Positions 8,668-17,621 are shown, counted from the stretch's first letter. The stretch is DNA of 37,090 nucleotides from UBA4421 sp028228615 (GCA_028228615.1 JAOJBS010000022.1:1-37090); one strand, 5' to 3'. Made by a program: numbers and translations. Notes: generated by a model not told the origin, from the letters alone.

Positions 8668-10212
8668 TTAGTAGGCCTGAGTTGCCTTGAACTTTTCGAT
8701 AATTTCGCGAAGCGTCGCAACGACATCGTCGTTGTAAGCACCTGTCGTATTGGTGCTTTCTACAAACGCTGCATACTCTGCGTTCATAAAGCTCAACAAA
8801 GATTCTTCGAAGTCCAAAACCTTTTCTACAGGTACGTCTTCTAGATACCCTTCGTTTGCGGCGAAAAGTACGGTGCCCATTTCAGCAACGGACATTGGCG
8901 CAAACTGCTTTTGCTTCATCAGTTCTGTTACACGCTGACCGTGCTCAAGCTGCCGACGAGTTGCATCGTCGAGGTCAGAGGCGAACTGAGAGAAAGCAGC
9001 CAATTCACGGTACTGGGCCAAGGCCATTTTAATACCGCCAGAGATCTTCTTCATGAAGGGCACCTGGGCCGATCCACCTACTCGAGATACCGAAATACCT
9101 GGGCTCATCGCTGGGCGAAGACCCGAGTTAAAGTTTTCAGTTTCTAAGAAGATCTGGCCATCCGTGATTGAAATCACGTTAGTAGGTACGAACGCAGACA
9201 CGTCGCCCGCTTGGGTCTCAATGATAGGCAGCGCGGTGAGTGAACCGGTCTTACCTTTTACCGCACCGTTTGTATGCTTTTCAACATAATCGGCATTTAC
9301 GCGAGCAGCACGCTCAAGTAAGCGAGAGTGTAAGTAGAATACGTCACCTGGATACGCTTCACGACCTGGTGGACGCTTAAGTAACAATGAAATTTGGCGA
9401 TATGCCCATGCTTGCTTTGTTAGGTCATCATAAATGATTAAAGCGTCTTCACCGTGATCGCGGAAGTATTCGCCAATGGCGCAACCTGAATACGGAGAAA
9501 TAAACTGCATGGCTGCTGGATCGGCGGCGCCGGCAGCAACAACAGTGGTGTATTCCATTGCGCCATGTTCTTCCAAGGTACGAACGATGTTCGCGATGGT
9601 CGACATCTTTTGACCGATGGCCACATAGACACACTTAATACCACTGCGCTTTTGGTTAATGATGGCGTCAATAGCGATGGCAGTTTTACCAATCTGACGG
9701 TCACCAATAATTAACTCGCGCTGACCGCGGCCAACTGGAACCATTGCATCAATACACTTAAAGCCAATTTGTACGGGCTGGTCTACCGACTGACGCTCAA
9801 TTACGCCTGGTGCAACTTTTTCAATTGGTGAGGTTTCTTTAGCGCCCAAAGGACCCTTGCCGTCAATTGGGTTACCCAATGAGTCTACAACGCGACCCAA
9901 AAGCTCGGGACCCACTGGCACTTCTAGAATACGACCTGTGCAACGAGCGGTCATGCCTTCAGTCAGCGCACCGTACTCGCCAAGGACAACAACACCTACG
10001 GAGTCGCGCTCGAGGTTCAATGCCATACCATAGAGGCCGCCATCAAATTCGATCATCTCGCCGTACTGAGCATCTGCTAAGCCGTGGATTCGGACAATAC
10101 CATCAGAAACGCCAACGATTGTTCCTTCGTTTTTTGCTTCTGCTTTGATATCAAGACCCTGAATCCTGCTCTTGATGATTTCACTGATTTCCGATGGATT
10201 CAGTTGCTGCAT
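8668..10212 (-). CDS. atpA: F1Fo ATP synthase alpha subunit
   Basis: Non-catalytic nucleotide-binding subunit of F1; 514 residues, the usual length. Visible motifs: the beta-barrel start (GTIVGVSDGIVRIHGL), the P-loop GDRQIGKTAIAID (Ile where E. coli has Thr, still a valid Walker A), IYDDLTKQAWAYRQISLLLKRPPGREAYPGD, and the arginine-finger region ISVSRVGGSAQ. Thirty-nine bases after atpH and seventeen before atpG. Confidence 0.99.
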   Translation of the reverse strand: MQQLNPSEISEIIKSRIQGLDIKAEAKNEGTIVGVSDGIVRIHGLADAQYGEMIEFDGGLYGMALNLERDSVGVVVLGEYGALTEGMTARCTGRILEVPVGPELLGRVVDSLGNPIDGKGPLGAKETSPIEKVAPGVIERQSVDQPVQIGFKCIDAMVPVGRGQRELIIGDRQIGKTAIAIDAIINQKRSGIKCVYVAIGQKMSTIANIVRTLEEHGAMEYTTVVAAGAADPAAMQFISPYSGCAIGEYFRDHGEDALIIYDDLTKQAWAYRQISLLLKRPPGREAYPGDVFYLHSRLLERAARVNADYVEKHTNGAVKGKTGSLTALPIIETQAGDVSAFVPTNVISITDGQIFLETENFNSGLRPAMSPGISVSRVGGSAQVPFMKKISGGIKMALAQYRELAAFSQFASDLDDATRRQLEHGQRVTELMKQKQFAPMSVAEMGTVLFAANEGYLEDVPVEKVLDFEESLLSFMNAEYAAFVESTNTTGAYNDDVVATLREIIEKFKATQAY

Positions 10213-10251
10213 TTTAGCTTCCTTTTAAATCTTATTTCGTTTCGCGGTGCG

Positions 10252-10791
10252 CTACGCTTGCACCAACGTTTCAACCAACTTAGCCAGACGTCCCTTTACA
10301 GAGCCGTCAATCACAATATCGCCCGCTCGAATAATCGCGCCGCCAACTAAACTGGCATCGACTGTGGCCTCGATTGTGATTTCCTTATTGAACTTAGCAT
10401 GGAGTGCTGCGCGCAAAGATTCGCTTTGGCTGCTGGATAACTCGTAAGCAGAAATGACTTCTACTTCAATGCTTCGTTCTTCTTCAGCACGTAATGCTTC
10501 AAATTGACCACGAACATCGCCTATTAATTCTAAGCGGTCGTGTTCAGCTAACGATTGCAGAAAGGCATTACCTTGTTCGGTAATTTCTTCCGCGCAAATT
10601 TCCGCCAATTTGGCAGCTTTGTCAGATGCGGCAAGGTCAGGACTACTTAACAGGTCTTTAACTGAGTCCTGTTGGGCAGTCGTATCCAATACTGCTAATA
10701 CGCCAGACCACTGAGCTAGGGTGCCTTCGCTTTTCGCTAGGCCAAAAACCGCGTTCGCATAGGGTCTAGATATGGTTGCTAGTTCTGCCAT
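10252..10791 (-). CDS. atpH: F1Fo ATP synthase delta subunit
   Basis: Joins the b-subunit stalk to the top of F1. The 179 residues begin MAELATISRPYANAVFGLA, the standard OSCP/delta opening, and end in the conserved VDASLVGGAIIRAGDIVIDGS and GRLAKLVETL block. Begins 3 bases after the atpF stop, suggesting coupled translation. Confidence 0.97.
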   Translation of the reverse strand: MAELATISRPYANAVFGLAKSEGTLAQWSGVLAVLDTTAQQDSVKDLLSSPDLAASDKAAKLAEICAEEITEQGNAFLQSLAEHDRLELIGDVRGQFEALRAEEERSIEVEVISAYELSSSQSESLRAALHAKFNKEITIEATVDASLVGGAIIRAGDIVIDGSVKGRLAKLVETLVQA

Positions 10792-10794
10792 TTT

Positions 10795-11265
10795 CTATAG
10801 CTCTGCCGCAAGCTTATCAAGCATCTCACCGTGCTTTGCAGCGTCGATGTTGTCTTGAAGTACTTTCTCAGCGCCGGTAATCACTAACCCGGCAACTTGG
10901 CTGCGCAAAGCTTCTTTAGCGCGATTAATCTCTTGATCAATCTCTGATTTAGCAGAATCAATAAGGCGCTGACCTTCAGTTCGCGCTTCTGTTTTGGCCT
11001 CTTCTACGATCTGACTGGCGCGACTACGCGCCTGTTCGATAATCGCTGAGGCTTCCTGCTTCGCCGCACCCATTTCCTGCTCAGCATTTGATGCTGCTTG
11101 GGCGAGCTTTTTATCAGCCTCTTCTGAAGCTTGAAGTCCAGCAGCGATGGCTTCTTGGCGTTCGCGCATAGCGGCGCCAATCAGCGGCCAGATGTACTTC
11201 ATACAAAACAAGACAAATATAACAAATGTTATACTTTGACCTAGTAGAGTTGCGTTTAGATTCAT
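10795..11265 (-). CDS. atpF: F1Fo ATP synthase b subunit
   Basis: Peripheral stalk of the membrane sector. The 156 residues start with one transmembrane helix (about residues 7-28, SITFVIFVLFCMKYIWPLI), followed by a long charged Ala/Glu/Lys/Gln-rich coiled coil to the C-terminus. The length equals that of E. coli b. Unusually, it is 162 bases from atpE, and that gap can form a branched RNA structure (11330-11389). Confidence 0.98.
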   Translation of the reverse strand: MNLNATLLGQSITFVIFVLFCMKYIWPLIGAAMRERQEAIAAGLQASEEADKKLAQAASNAEQEMGAAKQEASAIIEQARSRASQIVEEAKTEARTEGQRLIDSAKSEIDQEINRAKEALRSQVAGLVITGAEKVLQDNIDAAKHGEMLDKLAAEL

Positions 11266-11329
11266 CGCTCTTCTCTTTTAAAATTATTTACTTTTTGCTG
11301 CCAAACTCGTCTTGTATTAGTCGTCGGAC

Positions 11330-11389
11330 CGAATGGCTGCTAGATTGCTCTAGCTCTTATGCACCAGCATGGCTGGCGCTATCCATTCG
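11330..11389 (-). ncRNA. Possible three-way-junction RNA element between atpE and atpF
   Basis: Outer arms CGAATGG (11330-11336) and CCATTCG (11383-11389) are perfect inverted copies. They enclose two further perfect hairpins: GCTAGA/TCTAGC (11339-11344 and 11349-11354, 4-base loop) and CCAGC/GCTGG (11364-11368 and 11372-11376, 3-base loop). On the atp transcript this would fold as a three-way junction just after atpE. The pairing is read directly from sequence. A role in setting the c:b subunit ratio, by mRNA processing or stability, is inference. It is not a known family to me, and it is better thought of as an mRNA element than a separate gene. Confidence 0.45.
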
Positions 11390-11427
11390 ATACTCGCTGA
11401 TACACAGCCGAGCAAAAACAATGTGCC

Positions 11428-11664
11428 TTAAGCGGCAACAGCAAAAATAACGTACAAGCCAATACCCACAGCAATCATGGGAACGGCGTCGACCAAGCCC
11501 AATACGATGAATAATTGCGTACGAAGCATTGGCAAAAGCTCTGGTTGGCGAGCAATACCTTCGAGGAATTTACCACCCAACACGCCTACACCAACGGCAG
11601 CCCCTACAGCGCCTAGTCCCATCATTAGACCACCAGCGATAAACAATAGTCCTGTAAGTTCCAT
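11428..11664 (-). CDS. atpE: F1Fo ATP synthase c subunit (proteolipid ring)
   Basis: The 78 residues form a helical hairpin. Helix 1 is glycine/alanine-rich (GGLMMGLGAVGAAVGVGVLGG), the polar loop is ARQPEL, and helix 2 has the ion-carrying Asp in GLVDAVPMIAVGIGLYV. The Asp site lacks the Gln and Glu/Ser-Thr ligands of sodium-type rings, so proton coupling is expected. Lies 71 bases after atpB. Confidence 0.98.
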   Translation of the reverse strand: MELTGLLFIAGGLMMGLGAVGAAVGVGVLGGKFLEGIARQPELLPMLRTQLFIVLGLVDAVPMIAVGIGLYVIFAVAA

Positions 11665-11735
11665 TTCTACTCCAATTTACAATTTAAATTTAGCGGCTTG
11701 GCCGCGCACTCAGCCTTCTTCCAGAGACTTATCTA

Positions 11736-12584
11736 TCAATGCTCATCCGCATCGTGGGCCTGAGCCAGGTACACAATGGTCAAAACAGAGAAAATGAATG
11801 CTTGCAGGGTTATCACGAGAACGTGGAAAACCGCCCATACCCACTGCAAAGCACCGCCGAAAATAAAGAACACAATACCGCCGCCAAACATCAGGGCGAT
11901 CAAGATGAAAATCATTTCACCAGCATACATGTTGCCGAACAACCGCAAACCTAGCGACAACGGCTTGGCAATTAGCGATACAAATTCGAGCAAAAAGTTA
12001 ACCGGAATAGCAAAAACTGAAGGGAAGGGGTGCAGGGTTAATTCTTTTAAGAACCCCATACCGCCTTTGCATTTAATGCTGTAGTAAAGAATCAGCACAA
12101 ATACCGAAAGAGCCATAGACATAGTGATGTTGGGGTCTGTTGAAGGCACTACTTTCATATGCGAAATGCCCAGCAAGACAGCTAGCTCAGGAATCCAATC
12201 CACTGGCACCAGATCCATGGCGTTCATCAAGAAGACCCAAACGAAGATGGTCATTGCAAGCGGCGCGATTAGATCGTTTTTATGTTGGAAAATACTGTCC
12301 GTAGTTTCCTCGATGAACTCGACAACCATTTCGACAAAATTTTGCAGACCACCCGGAACGCCAGCAGTGGCGTTAACCGCGGCGGTACGAAACAAAACAC
12401 AAAACACCAAACCAAGAAATATTGACCAAACCATTGAGTCAACGTTAAGCGACCAAAAGCCCATTTGTGCTGCTTCAGCGGCGCTGTGCGCAAAACCCCA
12501 GGTACCGTCAGGGTGCTGACCATACGTTAGGTTGGTCAAGTGATGCTGAATGTAATCAGCTGTCGTCTTAGCTTCACTGCTCAT
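11736..12584 (-). CDS. atpB: F1Fo ATP synthase a subunit
   Basis: Proton channel and stator of Fo. The 282-residue membrane protein has several transmembrane helices (for example FLGLVFCVLFRTAAV, LAMTIFVWVFLMNAMDLVPVDW, MALSVFVLILYYSI). The essential Arg lies in KPLSLGLRLFGNMYAGEMIF. The C-terminal helix QWVWAVFHVLVITLQAFIFSVLTIVYLAQA is typical. Start ATG 12584, 189 bases from atpI. Confidence 0.98.
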   Translation of the reverse strand: MSSEAKTTADYIQHHLTNLTYGQHPDGTWGFAHSAAEAAQMGFWSLNVDSMVWSIFLGLVFCVLFRTAAVNATAGVPGGLQNFVEMVVEFIEETTDSIFQHKNDLIAPLAMTIFVWVFLMNAMDLVPVDWIPELAVLLGISHMKVVPSTDPNITMSMALSVFVLILYYSIKCKGGMGFLKELTLHPFPSVFAIPVNFLLEFVSLIAKPLSLGLRLFGNMYAGEMIFILIALMFGGGIVFFIFGGALQWVWAVFHVLVITLQAFIFSVLTIVYLAQAHDADEH

Positions 12585-12653
12585 TAATCTTCGACCTTTT
12601 GGCTACACGTAGTTGGTGCAGCTTTTTATATTTTATTCGTTCTTACCATCCGC

Positions 12654-12687
12654 AGGACTGGCGCTTTGTTTATTGGCGCGCTGTCCT
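12654..12687 (-). promoter_or_regulatory. Imperfect hairpin in the atpI-atpB gap
   Basis: AGGAC (12654-12658) and GTCCT (12683-12687) pair. GCGC at 12661-12664 and 12678-12681 can extend the stem after small bulges, leaving a 13-base loop. The 189-base gap otherwise shows no gene and no strong promoter. It may be a processing site or chance. Confidence 0.3.
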
Positions 12688-12773
12688 GTTCTACGAGCGC
12701 CGATATTTAGATCGTCACTCTCTGTCGTCTGTTGACTTAAGCTGGCGGGCTTACTCTAACCCCTGTACTTAAG

Positions 12774-13187
12774 TCACTCCCTTTTTTCGTCGGCCTGAGC
12801 CAATTTGAAAAAGGGTGCCAGTGCGAGCAGGTAACTAAATTGCACAATGACTAAACTAAAAAAGTAGCCTAGTGGCGCTACCTGCAAAAACACCAGTCCC
12901 ACCAACATTAACAAGCAGGTGGTCCCCGTCTTTACAACACCTTGCGCCAAAATACGCACTGGGTTGCTGGTTCGGCTGTTACTCCAAGCCAAATATGCGC
13001 TGGGTAAGATAATGGTCAACGCGCCAATTAAAGCGGCGTAACTTTCTCGACCATCTACACCAAGAAACCCAAGGCTAACTATAGCGCCGATCAAAACTTG
13101 CAATTGAATCACCAAAATTTGGCGTTCTTGTGCAAATATCAGACGTTTCGCGGCGCGTAGTATAGGGATGGCGGCGCTACCATTCAA
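12774..13187 (-). CDS. atpI: ATP synthase protein I
   Basis: Small membrane protein that assists c-ring assembly or membrane insertion; usually the first gene of atp operons and dispensable in some bacteria. The 137 residues have about four hydrophobic segments (IQLQVLIGAIVSLGFLG, YAALIGALTIILPSAYLAW, TTCLLMLVGLVFLQVAPL, FFSLVIVQFSYLLALAPFF). The RAAKRLIFAQ opening and the A-x(3)-G-x(5)-PSAYLA-type stretch fit AtpI. The only plausible start is TTG 13187, without a clear ribosome binding site. Eighteen bases after parB. Confidence 0.88.
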   Translation of the reverse strand: MNGSAAIPILRAAKRLIFAQERQILVIQLQVLIGAIVSLGFLGVDGRESYAALIGALTIILPSAYLAWSNSRTSNPVRILAQGVVKTGTTCLLMLVGLVFLQVAPLGYFFSLVIVQFSYLLALAPFFKLAQADEKRE

Positions 13188-13205
13188 TTACAATTCACCG
13201 AAATA

Positions 13206-14102
13206 TCAGTCAGATAGACTAAAGTGCGATAAAACACCGTCTAACTCTTCTAGAGTAGAGTACTTGATGACCAGTTCGCCGCGCCCACTCTTACCATGCT
13301 TAATATTCACTTGAGCGCCCAAATGATCCATTAACTTGCGTTCTAGGCGCTGCGTGTCTGCATCTTTCTCGGGTTTGGCTTTTGTTTCAACGCCACGTTG
13401 TTGCTCTTGAAGGAGCTTTCTAACTAACGCCTCAGTATCTCTGACCGACAGTTGACCGTCTGCAACTTTCAGAGCCGCCTGGTCTTGAGCGGTGCCGGTG
13501 AGTCCCAGTAATGCTCGACTATGGCCCATGTCTAACTTGCCATCTTCTAATAACTCGCGAGCAATGGATCCCAAACTCAGTAGTCTTAAGCTGTTTGCAA
13601 TCGCTGCGCGAGATTTGCCTACAACGTCAGCTACCTCTTGTTGAGTTAACTCAAATTCATTGCGCAAGCGTTCTAAACCAACGGCCTCTTCAAGGGCGTT
13701 GAGGTCTTCGCGCTGAATATTTTCTATCAATGCAATTGCTGAGGCTTCGCGATCGCTGACTTGCTTGTTGATTACTGGGATTTTGGTCAAACCTGCTAGC
13801 TGGGCGGCACGCCAGCGACGCTCACCTGCTATTAATTCGAAGCCACCTTGTGCGATGGGTCGCACAACAATAGGTTGGAGTAACCCTTGGTTCTTAATGG
13901 ATTGGGCTAGATCTTGCAGCGCACTCGGCTCGAACCATTTTCTGGGTTGATACGGGCTTGTCTTAATCTGATCTATATCGAGCTCAAGGATACCTGAGGA
14001 CGCAGAGGTTGACGGGTTGTTCGCTGACGTTGCCATAACGCCAGTTTTCGCGCCATCGGATAGCAGGGCACTTAGCCCTTTGCCTAAACGTTTTTTACTC
14101 AT
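13206..14102 (-). CDS. parB: Chromosome partitioning protein ParB (CTPase clamp)
   Basis: Binds parS, loads onto DNA as a CTP-dependent sliding clamp and positions the origin. In order: N-terminal ParA-interacting MSKKRLGKGLSALL; the ParB/Srx domain (about residues 40-130) with SPYQPRKWF and the CTP-contacting GERRWRAAQ; a helix-turn-helix (TQQEVADVVGKSRAAIANSLRLL) for parS; and a C-terminal dimer domain after a charged linker. The 298 residues are typical. It lies 35 bases after parA. Two perfect parS sites occur about 11 kb away in recF. Confidence 0.98.
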   Translation of the reverse strand: MSKKRLGKGLSALLSDGAKTGVMATSANNPSTSASSGILELDIDQIKTSPYQPRKWFEPSALQDLAQSIKNQGLLQPIVVRPIAQGGFELIAGERRWRAAQLAGLTKIPVINKQVSDREASAIALIENIQREDLNALEEAVGLERLRNEFELTQQEVADVVGKSRAAIANSLRLLSLGSIARELLEDGKLDMGHSRALLGLTGTAQDQAALKVADGQLSVRDTEALVRKLLQEQQRGVETKAKPEKDADTQRLERKLMDHLGAQVNIKHGKSGRGELVIKYSTLEELDGVLSHFSLSD

Positions 14103-14137
14103 TGTCCTTCCGCATTACCTATTAAATAGCGCTGTTG

Positions 14138-14914
14138 TTATTGAACCGGGTGAAAATCGTGTCGCTTGCGCAACTCACCGGCCAAGGCTTGGTAAGCCAG
14201 AGAGCCTCTAGAAGACTTATCATATATCAATACCGGCAGCCCGTGACTTGGGGCTTCTGCTAAACGCACATTTCGTGGCACTACCGTACGAAATACTCTA
14301 TCACCGAAAAACTGTAATAGCTGTCGAGACACATCCCTAGTCAAACTGTTGCGTGGGTCATACATGGTTCTAAGTAAACCATCTATCTGCAAGTTTGGAT
14401 TAGCTTGACTACGAATGCCCTCAACGGTATCTAGCAATGCTGACAACCCTTCCAACGCATAATATTCGCATTGCATTGGGATGAGTACGCCAGTGGCAGA
14501 AATCAACGCATTCACCGTGAGAATATTCAATGAAGGTGGGCAATCTATAACTACGTAATCATAGTTATAGCAATCTAAGCCAATCCGCTCCTTCAATAAG
14601 AATTCGCGGTTGTCCATTTGCAGCAGTGCAACTTCCGCAGCGGTAAGCTCTATGTTGGAAGGCATTACATCGTACAGGGCCGTGGAGACTTGCTTTATTT
14701 GCGCAAAGTCAGCGCTTTGCATAAGCCAATCATAAATACTCAGTTCTAGTTCCTGTTTATCTACGCCACTGCCCATGGTCGCATTTCCTTGAGGGTCTAG
14801 ATCGACAAGCAAAACTTTACAGCCTTGAGCCGCCAACGAAGCACTGAGATTAACGCTAGTCGTGGTTTTACCCACGCCACCTTTTTGGTTCGCAATCGCA
14901 ATAACTTTGTTCAT
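14138..14914 (-). CDS. parA: Chromosome partitioning ATPase ParA (Soj)
   Basis: Deviant Walker-type ATPase of the MinD/ParA superfamily that forms the nucleoid gradient used by ParB. The 258 residues start MNKVIAIANQKGGVGKTTTSVNLSA, with the two-lysine deviant Walker A motif, then VDLDPQGNAT (A') and DYVVIDCPPSLN (Walker B). It starts at the first codon without any long N-terminal extension, which fits chromosomal Soj-type ParA. Seven bases after rsmG, in the common rsmG-parA-parB operon. Confidence 0.98.
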   Translation of the reverse strand: MNKVIAIANQKGGVGKTTTSVNLSASLAAQGCKVLLVDLDPQGNATMGSGVDKQELELSIYDWLMQSADFAQIKQVSTALYDVMPSNIELTAAEVALLQMDNREFLLKERIGLDCYNYDYVVIDCPPSLNILTVNALISATGVLIPMQCEYYALEGLSALLDTVEGIRSQANPNLQIDGLLRTMYDPRNSLTRDVSRQLLQFFGDRVFRTVVPRNVRLAEAPSHGLPVLIYDKSSRGSLAYQALAGELRKRHDFHPVQ

Positions 14915-14921
14915 TGGCTCT

Positions 14922-15608
14922 CTAATCTTTGTCTTTGCGCTGCAAAATGCACAAAAAATGTGGCTGCTCTAAGCCAGGAATAAGACAACTTATTTTTTCA
15001 GAACTGTAGCCTAACGCAATTTCATCTAGGCTATCTGGAAGAGTATCTTGCTCTAGCACCTCACTTTCTACGGCGTCCTCCAAAGCCTCGACTTGGGCGC
15101 TTTCAAAAACAATGACCCTGCCACCTAGTTCCAAGTACGGTTCTACCATGGGCCACAGCGCGGCAGCCGGCGCAACGCCGCGGGCTAGAATGGTATCAAA
15201 ACGCTGTTCAACAAAGGGTTCTTTCGCGAGGTTACGCTCCTCAAGGCTTACGTTAGGCGTTTGTAACTCGCGACTGGCCATATGCAAAAATCGGATTCTC
15301 TTAGCCATTCGATCGCATAGCGTATACGTTCTGTTGGGATCAACAATTGCTAACGGCATGCCAGGTAGCCCCGGACCTGTTCCTACATCTAAAACGCTAC
15401 TTCCGATTATGTGGGGTAGAACGCTCAAGCTGTCCAAAAGGTGTCGGGGCAAAAGACGATTAATGTCACGTCGCGAAACTAGGTTCATGCCCTTATTCCA
15501 GCGCACTAGCAAATTCGCAAAATTGTGCAGTTTAACTAAGCTGTTAGGTTCGATAGCTAAACCTAAGCCCTCTACACCCGCCGTTAAACTCTCCAGAGTA
15601 ATATTCAG
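14922..15608 (-). CDS. rsmG: 16S rRNA (guanine-527-N7)-methyltransferase RsmG; apparent CTG start
   Basis: Methylates G527 in 16S rRNA using SAM. Motifs: SSVLDVGTGPGLPGMPLAI (SAM site), LCDRMAKRIRFL, ARGVAP. The first ATG/GTG/TTG-type codon that preserves the frame is TTG 15512, but it would start at LVRWNKGMNL. The frame upstream still reads like RsmG (VEGLGLAIEPN, then SLVKLHNFANLLVRWNK), which is the conserved N-terminal helix region. That frame stays open to CTG 15608, which overlaps the mnmG stop as CTGA; an ATT at 15602 is another option. I give the CTG coordinates (228 residues) because protein conservation supports the longer product. The conservative call is 14922-15512 (196 residues). 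Function is sure; the start is not. Confidence 0.9.
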   Translation of the reverse strand: MNITLESLTAGVEGLGLAIEPNSLVKLHNFANLLVRWNKGMNLVSRRDINRLLPRHLLDSLSVLPHIIGSSVLDVGTGPGLPGMPLAIVDPNRTYTLCDRMAKRIRFLHMASRELQTPNVSLEERNLAKEPFVEQRFDTILARGVAPAAALWPMVEPYLELGGRVIVFESAQVEALEDAVESEVLEQDTLPDSLDEIALGYSSEKISCLIPGLEQPHFLCILQRKDKD

Positions 15609-17509
15609 AGTGGTGACGCCTTTGTAGAGTTTTTCGAGGCCGCTTTGGCGTTGATCAGTAGAATCGATAACGCAGCGGGTGTCATGCCAGGTATGCGCGC
15701 CGCCCTTGCTAACGAGCCGGGTTTGTGGTGTTGTAGTTTTTGCTTTAACTCATTAGACAAGCCGTCGATCTGGGAAAAATCCATAGATGCTGGCAATAAC
15801 ATACCTTCGTGCCTGCGCAGTTTTAGAATTTCATCGTCTTGACGCTTAATATAGCCCGCATACTTTGTTTCTATTTCTAGCTGTTTGAGCGCCTGCGCGT
15901 CGGGATGAGCATCGCCATTTTCTTCAGTTAATGGCATGTCTAATGCTTTGGAGATCTGTTCACTGTCGACCTCTGGTCGGCGTAGCGCCTCTTCTAGCGT
16001 TGTTTCCTTACGCAAATTCAGCGCTAACTTTTGATCTAAGTCGCTTCCGGGTAAAATGCACGTGTCCTTAAACTGTTTCTTGAACGCTTCTACCTTGCCT
16101 AATTTTTCTTCGAAGTGAGCACGCCTTAGTGGCCCAACTAAACCAAACTCCAAACCCATGGGTGTTAAGCGTTGGTCAGCATTGTCTTCTCGCAACCGCA
16201 ATCTAAACTCCGCGCGGCTGGTAAACATTCTATAGGGCTCGGTTGTGCCTAGATTAATTAGGTCGTCGACCAAAACCCCTATGTAGGCTTCATCTCGACG
16301 AGGCTCCCAAGGAGACTTATCCTGACATTTACGCGCTGCGTTTATGCCGGCCAATAAACCCTGAGCACCCGCCTCTTCATAACCGGTTGTGCCATTAATT
16401 TGACCCGCAAAAAATAGGCCTTCTAACACCTTAGTTTCTAAGGAGTGGTTTAAATCTCTTGGGTCAAAGTAGTCATATTCAATTGCATATCCGGGCCGAG
16501 AAATATGCGCATTGCCGAAGCCTTGCATGGAACGCACAAACTGTAATTGCACATCAAAGGGCAGGCTGGTGGAAATGCCGTTGGGATAAAGCTCCGTAGT
16601 ATTAAGGCCTTCTGGCTCAATAAATATTTGGTGACTAGATTTATCGGCAAAGCGCACCACTTTGTCTTCAATACTCGGACAGTACCTAGGGCCAACACCC
16701 TCAATAGCACCACTGTACATTGCAGAACGACTCAAATTATCAGTGATTATTTGATGGGTATTGGCGTTGGTATAGGTAATGTGACAACTGATCTGCTTAG
16801 GGTGATAGCTGCGCTTACCCATGGATGACATTACTGGCCTAGGGTCGTCGCCTAGCTGGCTTTCAAGTTCAGAAAAATCAACACTGCGGCCGTCAATTCT
16901 TGGCGGTGTGCCGGTCTTTAATCGCCCGACTCTAAAAGGCAAAGCACGCAATCTTTCCGCTAAAGCAATGGAAGGGGGGTCTCCTGCTCGTCCGCCTGAC
17001 TGCTGTTGATCACCAATGTGGATCTTGCCGCCGAGGAACGTACCAGTGGTTAAGACCACTGTTTTACCGCGGAAAATTAAACCCATTTGTGTTTCACAGC
17101 CTACAACCTTGTCGTTCTCTACAACTAGGTCTACAACGGACTGCTGAAACATTTGTAAGTTGGGTTGATGTTCAAGAATTTGGCGAACTGCGTTTTTGTA
17201 AAGTGTTCGGTCCGCTTGGGCGCGAGTAGCGCGCACTGCTGGGCCTTTACTGGCGTTAAGGACTCTAAAGTGAATACCGGCTTGGTCCGTAGCCAACCCC
17301 ATTACACCATCCAATGCGTCAATTTCTGCCACTAAATGACTTTTACCTATTCCGCCAATAGCCGGATTACAGGACATTTGGCCAAGTGTTTCTATACTTT
17401 GAGTCAGTAACAATGTTTTTGCGCCCATGCGGGCCGACGCCGCAGCGGCTTCTGTTCCAGCGTGGCCACCGCCAATGACGATGACATCAAATTGTTCTGG
17501 GTATTGCAT
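15605..17509 (-). CDS. mnmG: tRNA uridine-5-carboxymethylaminomethyl modification enzyme MnmG (GidA)
   Basis: FAD enzyme which, with MnmE, builds the (carboxymethyl)aminomethyl group on wobble uridine 34 of tRNA. The 634 residues match the family. FAD-binding GGGHAGTEAAAASARMG is at the N-terminus, followed by SCNPAIGGIGKSHLVAEIDALDG, TGTFLGG, the GPRYCPSIEDK motif with the catalytic cysteine, and the C-terminal MnmE/tRNA-interaction domain (YAGYIKRQ, RIPGMTPAALSILL). Its stop overlaps the proposed rsmG start by 4 bases. Confidence 0.99.
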   Translation of the reverse strand: MQYPEQFDVIVIGGGHAGTEAAAASARMGAKTLLLTQSIETLGQMSCNPAIGGIGKSHLVAEIDALDGVMGLATDQAGIHFRVLNASKGPAVRATRAQADRTLYKNAVRQILEHQPNLQMFQQSVVDLVVENDKVVGCETQMGLIFRGKTVVLTTGTFLGGKIHIGDQQQSGGRAGDPPSIALAERLRALPFRVGRLKTGTPPRIDGRSVDFSELESQLGDDPRPVMSSMGKRSYHPKQISCHITYTNANTHQIITDNLSRSAMYSGAIEGVGPRYCPSIEDKVVRFADKSSHQIFIEPEGLNTTELYPNGISTSLPFDVQLQFVRSMQGFGNAHISRPGYAIEYDYFDPRDLNHSLETKVLEGLFFAGQINGTTGYEEAGAQGLLAGINAARKCQDKSPWEPRRDEAYIGVLVDDLINLGTTEPYRMFTSRAEFRLRLREDNADQRLTPMGLEFGLVGPLRRAHFEEKLGKVEAFKKQFKDTCILPGSDLDQKLALNLRKETTLEEALRRPEVDSEQISKALDMPLTEENGDAHPDAQALKQLEIETKYAGYIKRQDDEILKLRRHEGMLLPASMDFSQIDGLSNELKQKLQHHKPGSLARAARIPGMTPAALSILLINAKAASKNSTKASPL

Positions 17510-17543
17510 ACCTATGAGTGCTCATGGCTGCTAGGGGCGCAGT

Positions 17544-17549
17544 AGTATA
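17544..17549 (-). promoter_or_regulatory. Candidate -10 element upstream of mnmG
   Basis: TATACT on the minus strand, about 35 bases upstream of the mnmG start, in the 112-base mnmE-mnmG gap. The best -35 at 17-base spacing matches the consensus at only about half its positions. It may allow mnmG-rsmG-parAB transcription independent of mnmE. Confidence 0.28.
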
Positions 17550-17621
17550 GTGCTTAGTTTTGGGATTGGAAGATCTTGTTGTGACCAATTATTCAGCCCA
17601 CGTGGCTTATTTTTGGCGAAT

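Noticed and set aside
17599..17604. CACGTG core as a further parS site
   Set aside because: The flanks (AGCC before, GCTT after) do not match TGTTN/NAACA. CACGTG cores at 16059 and 31680 fail for the same reason.
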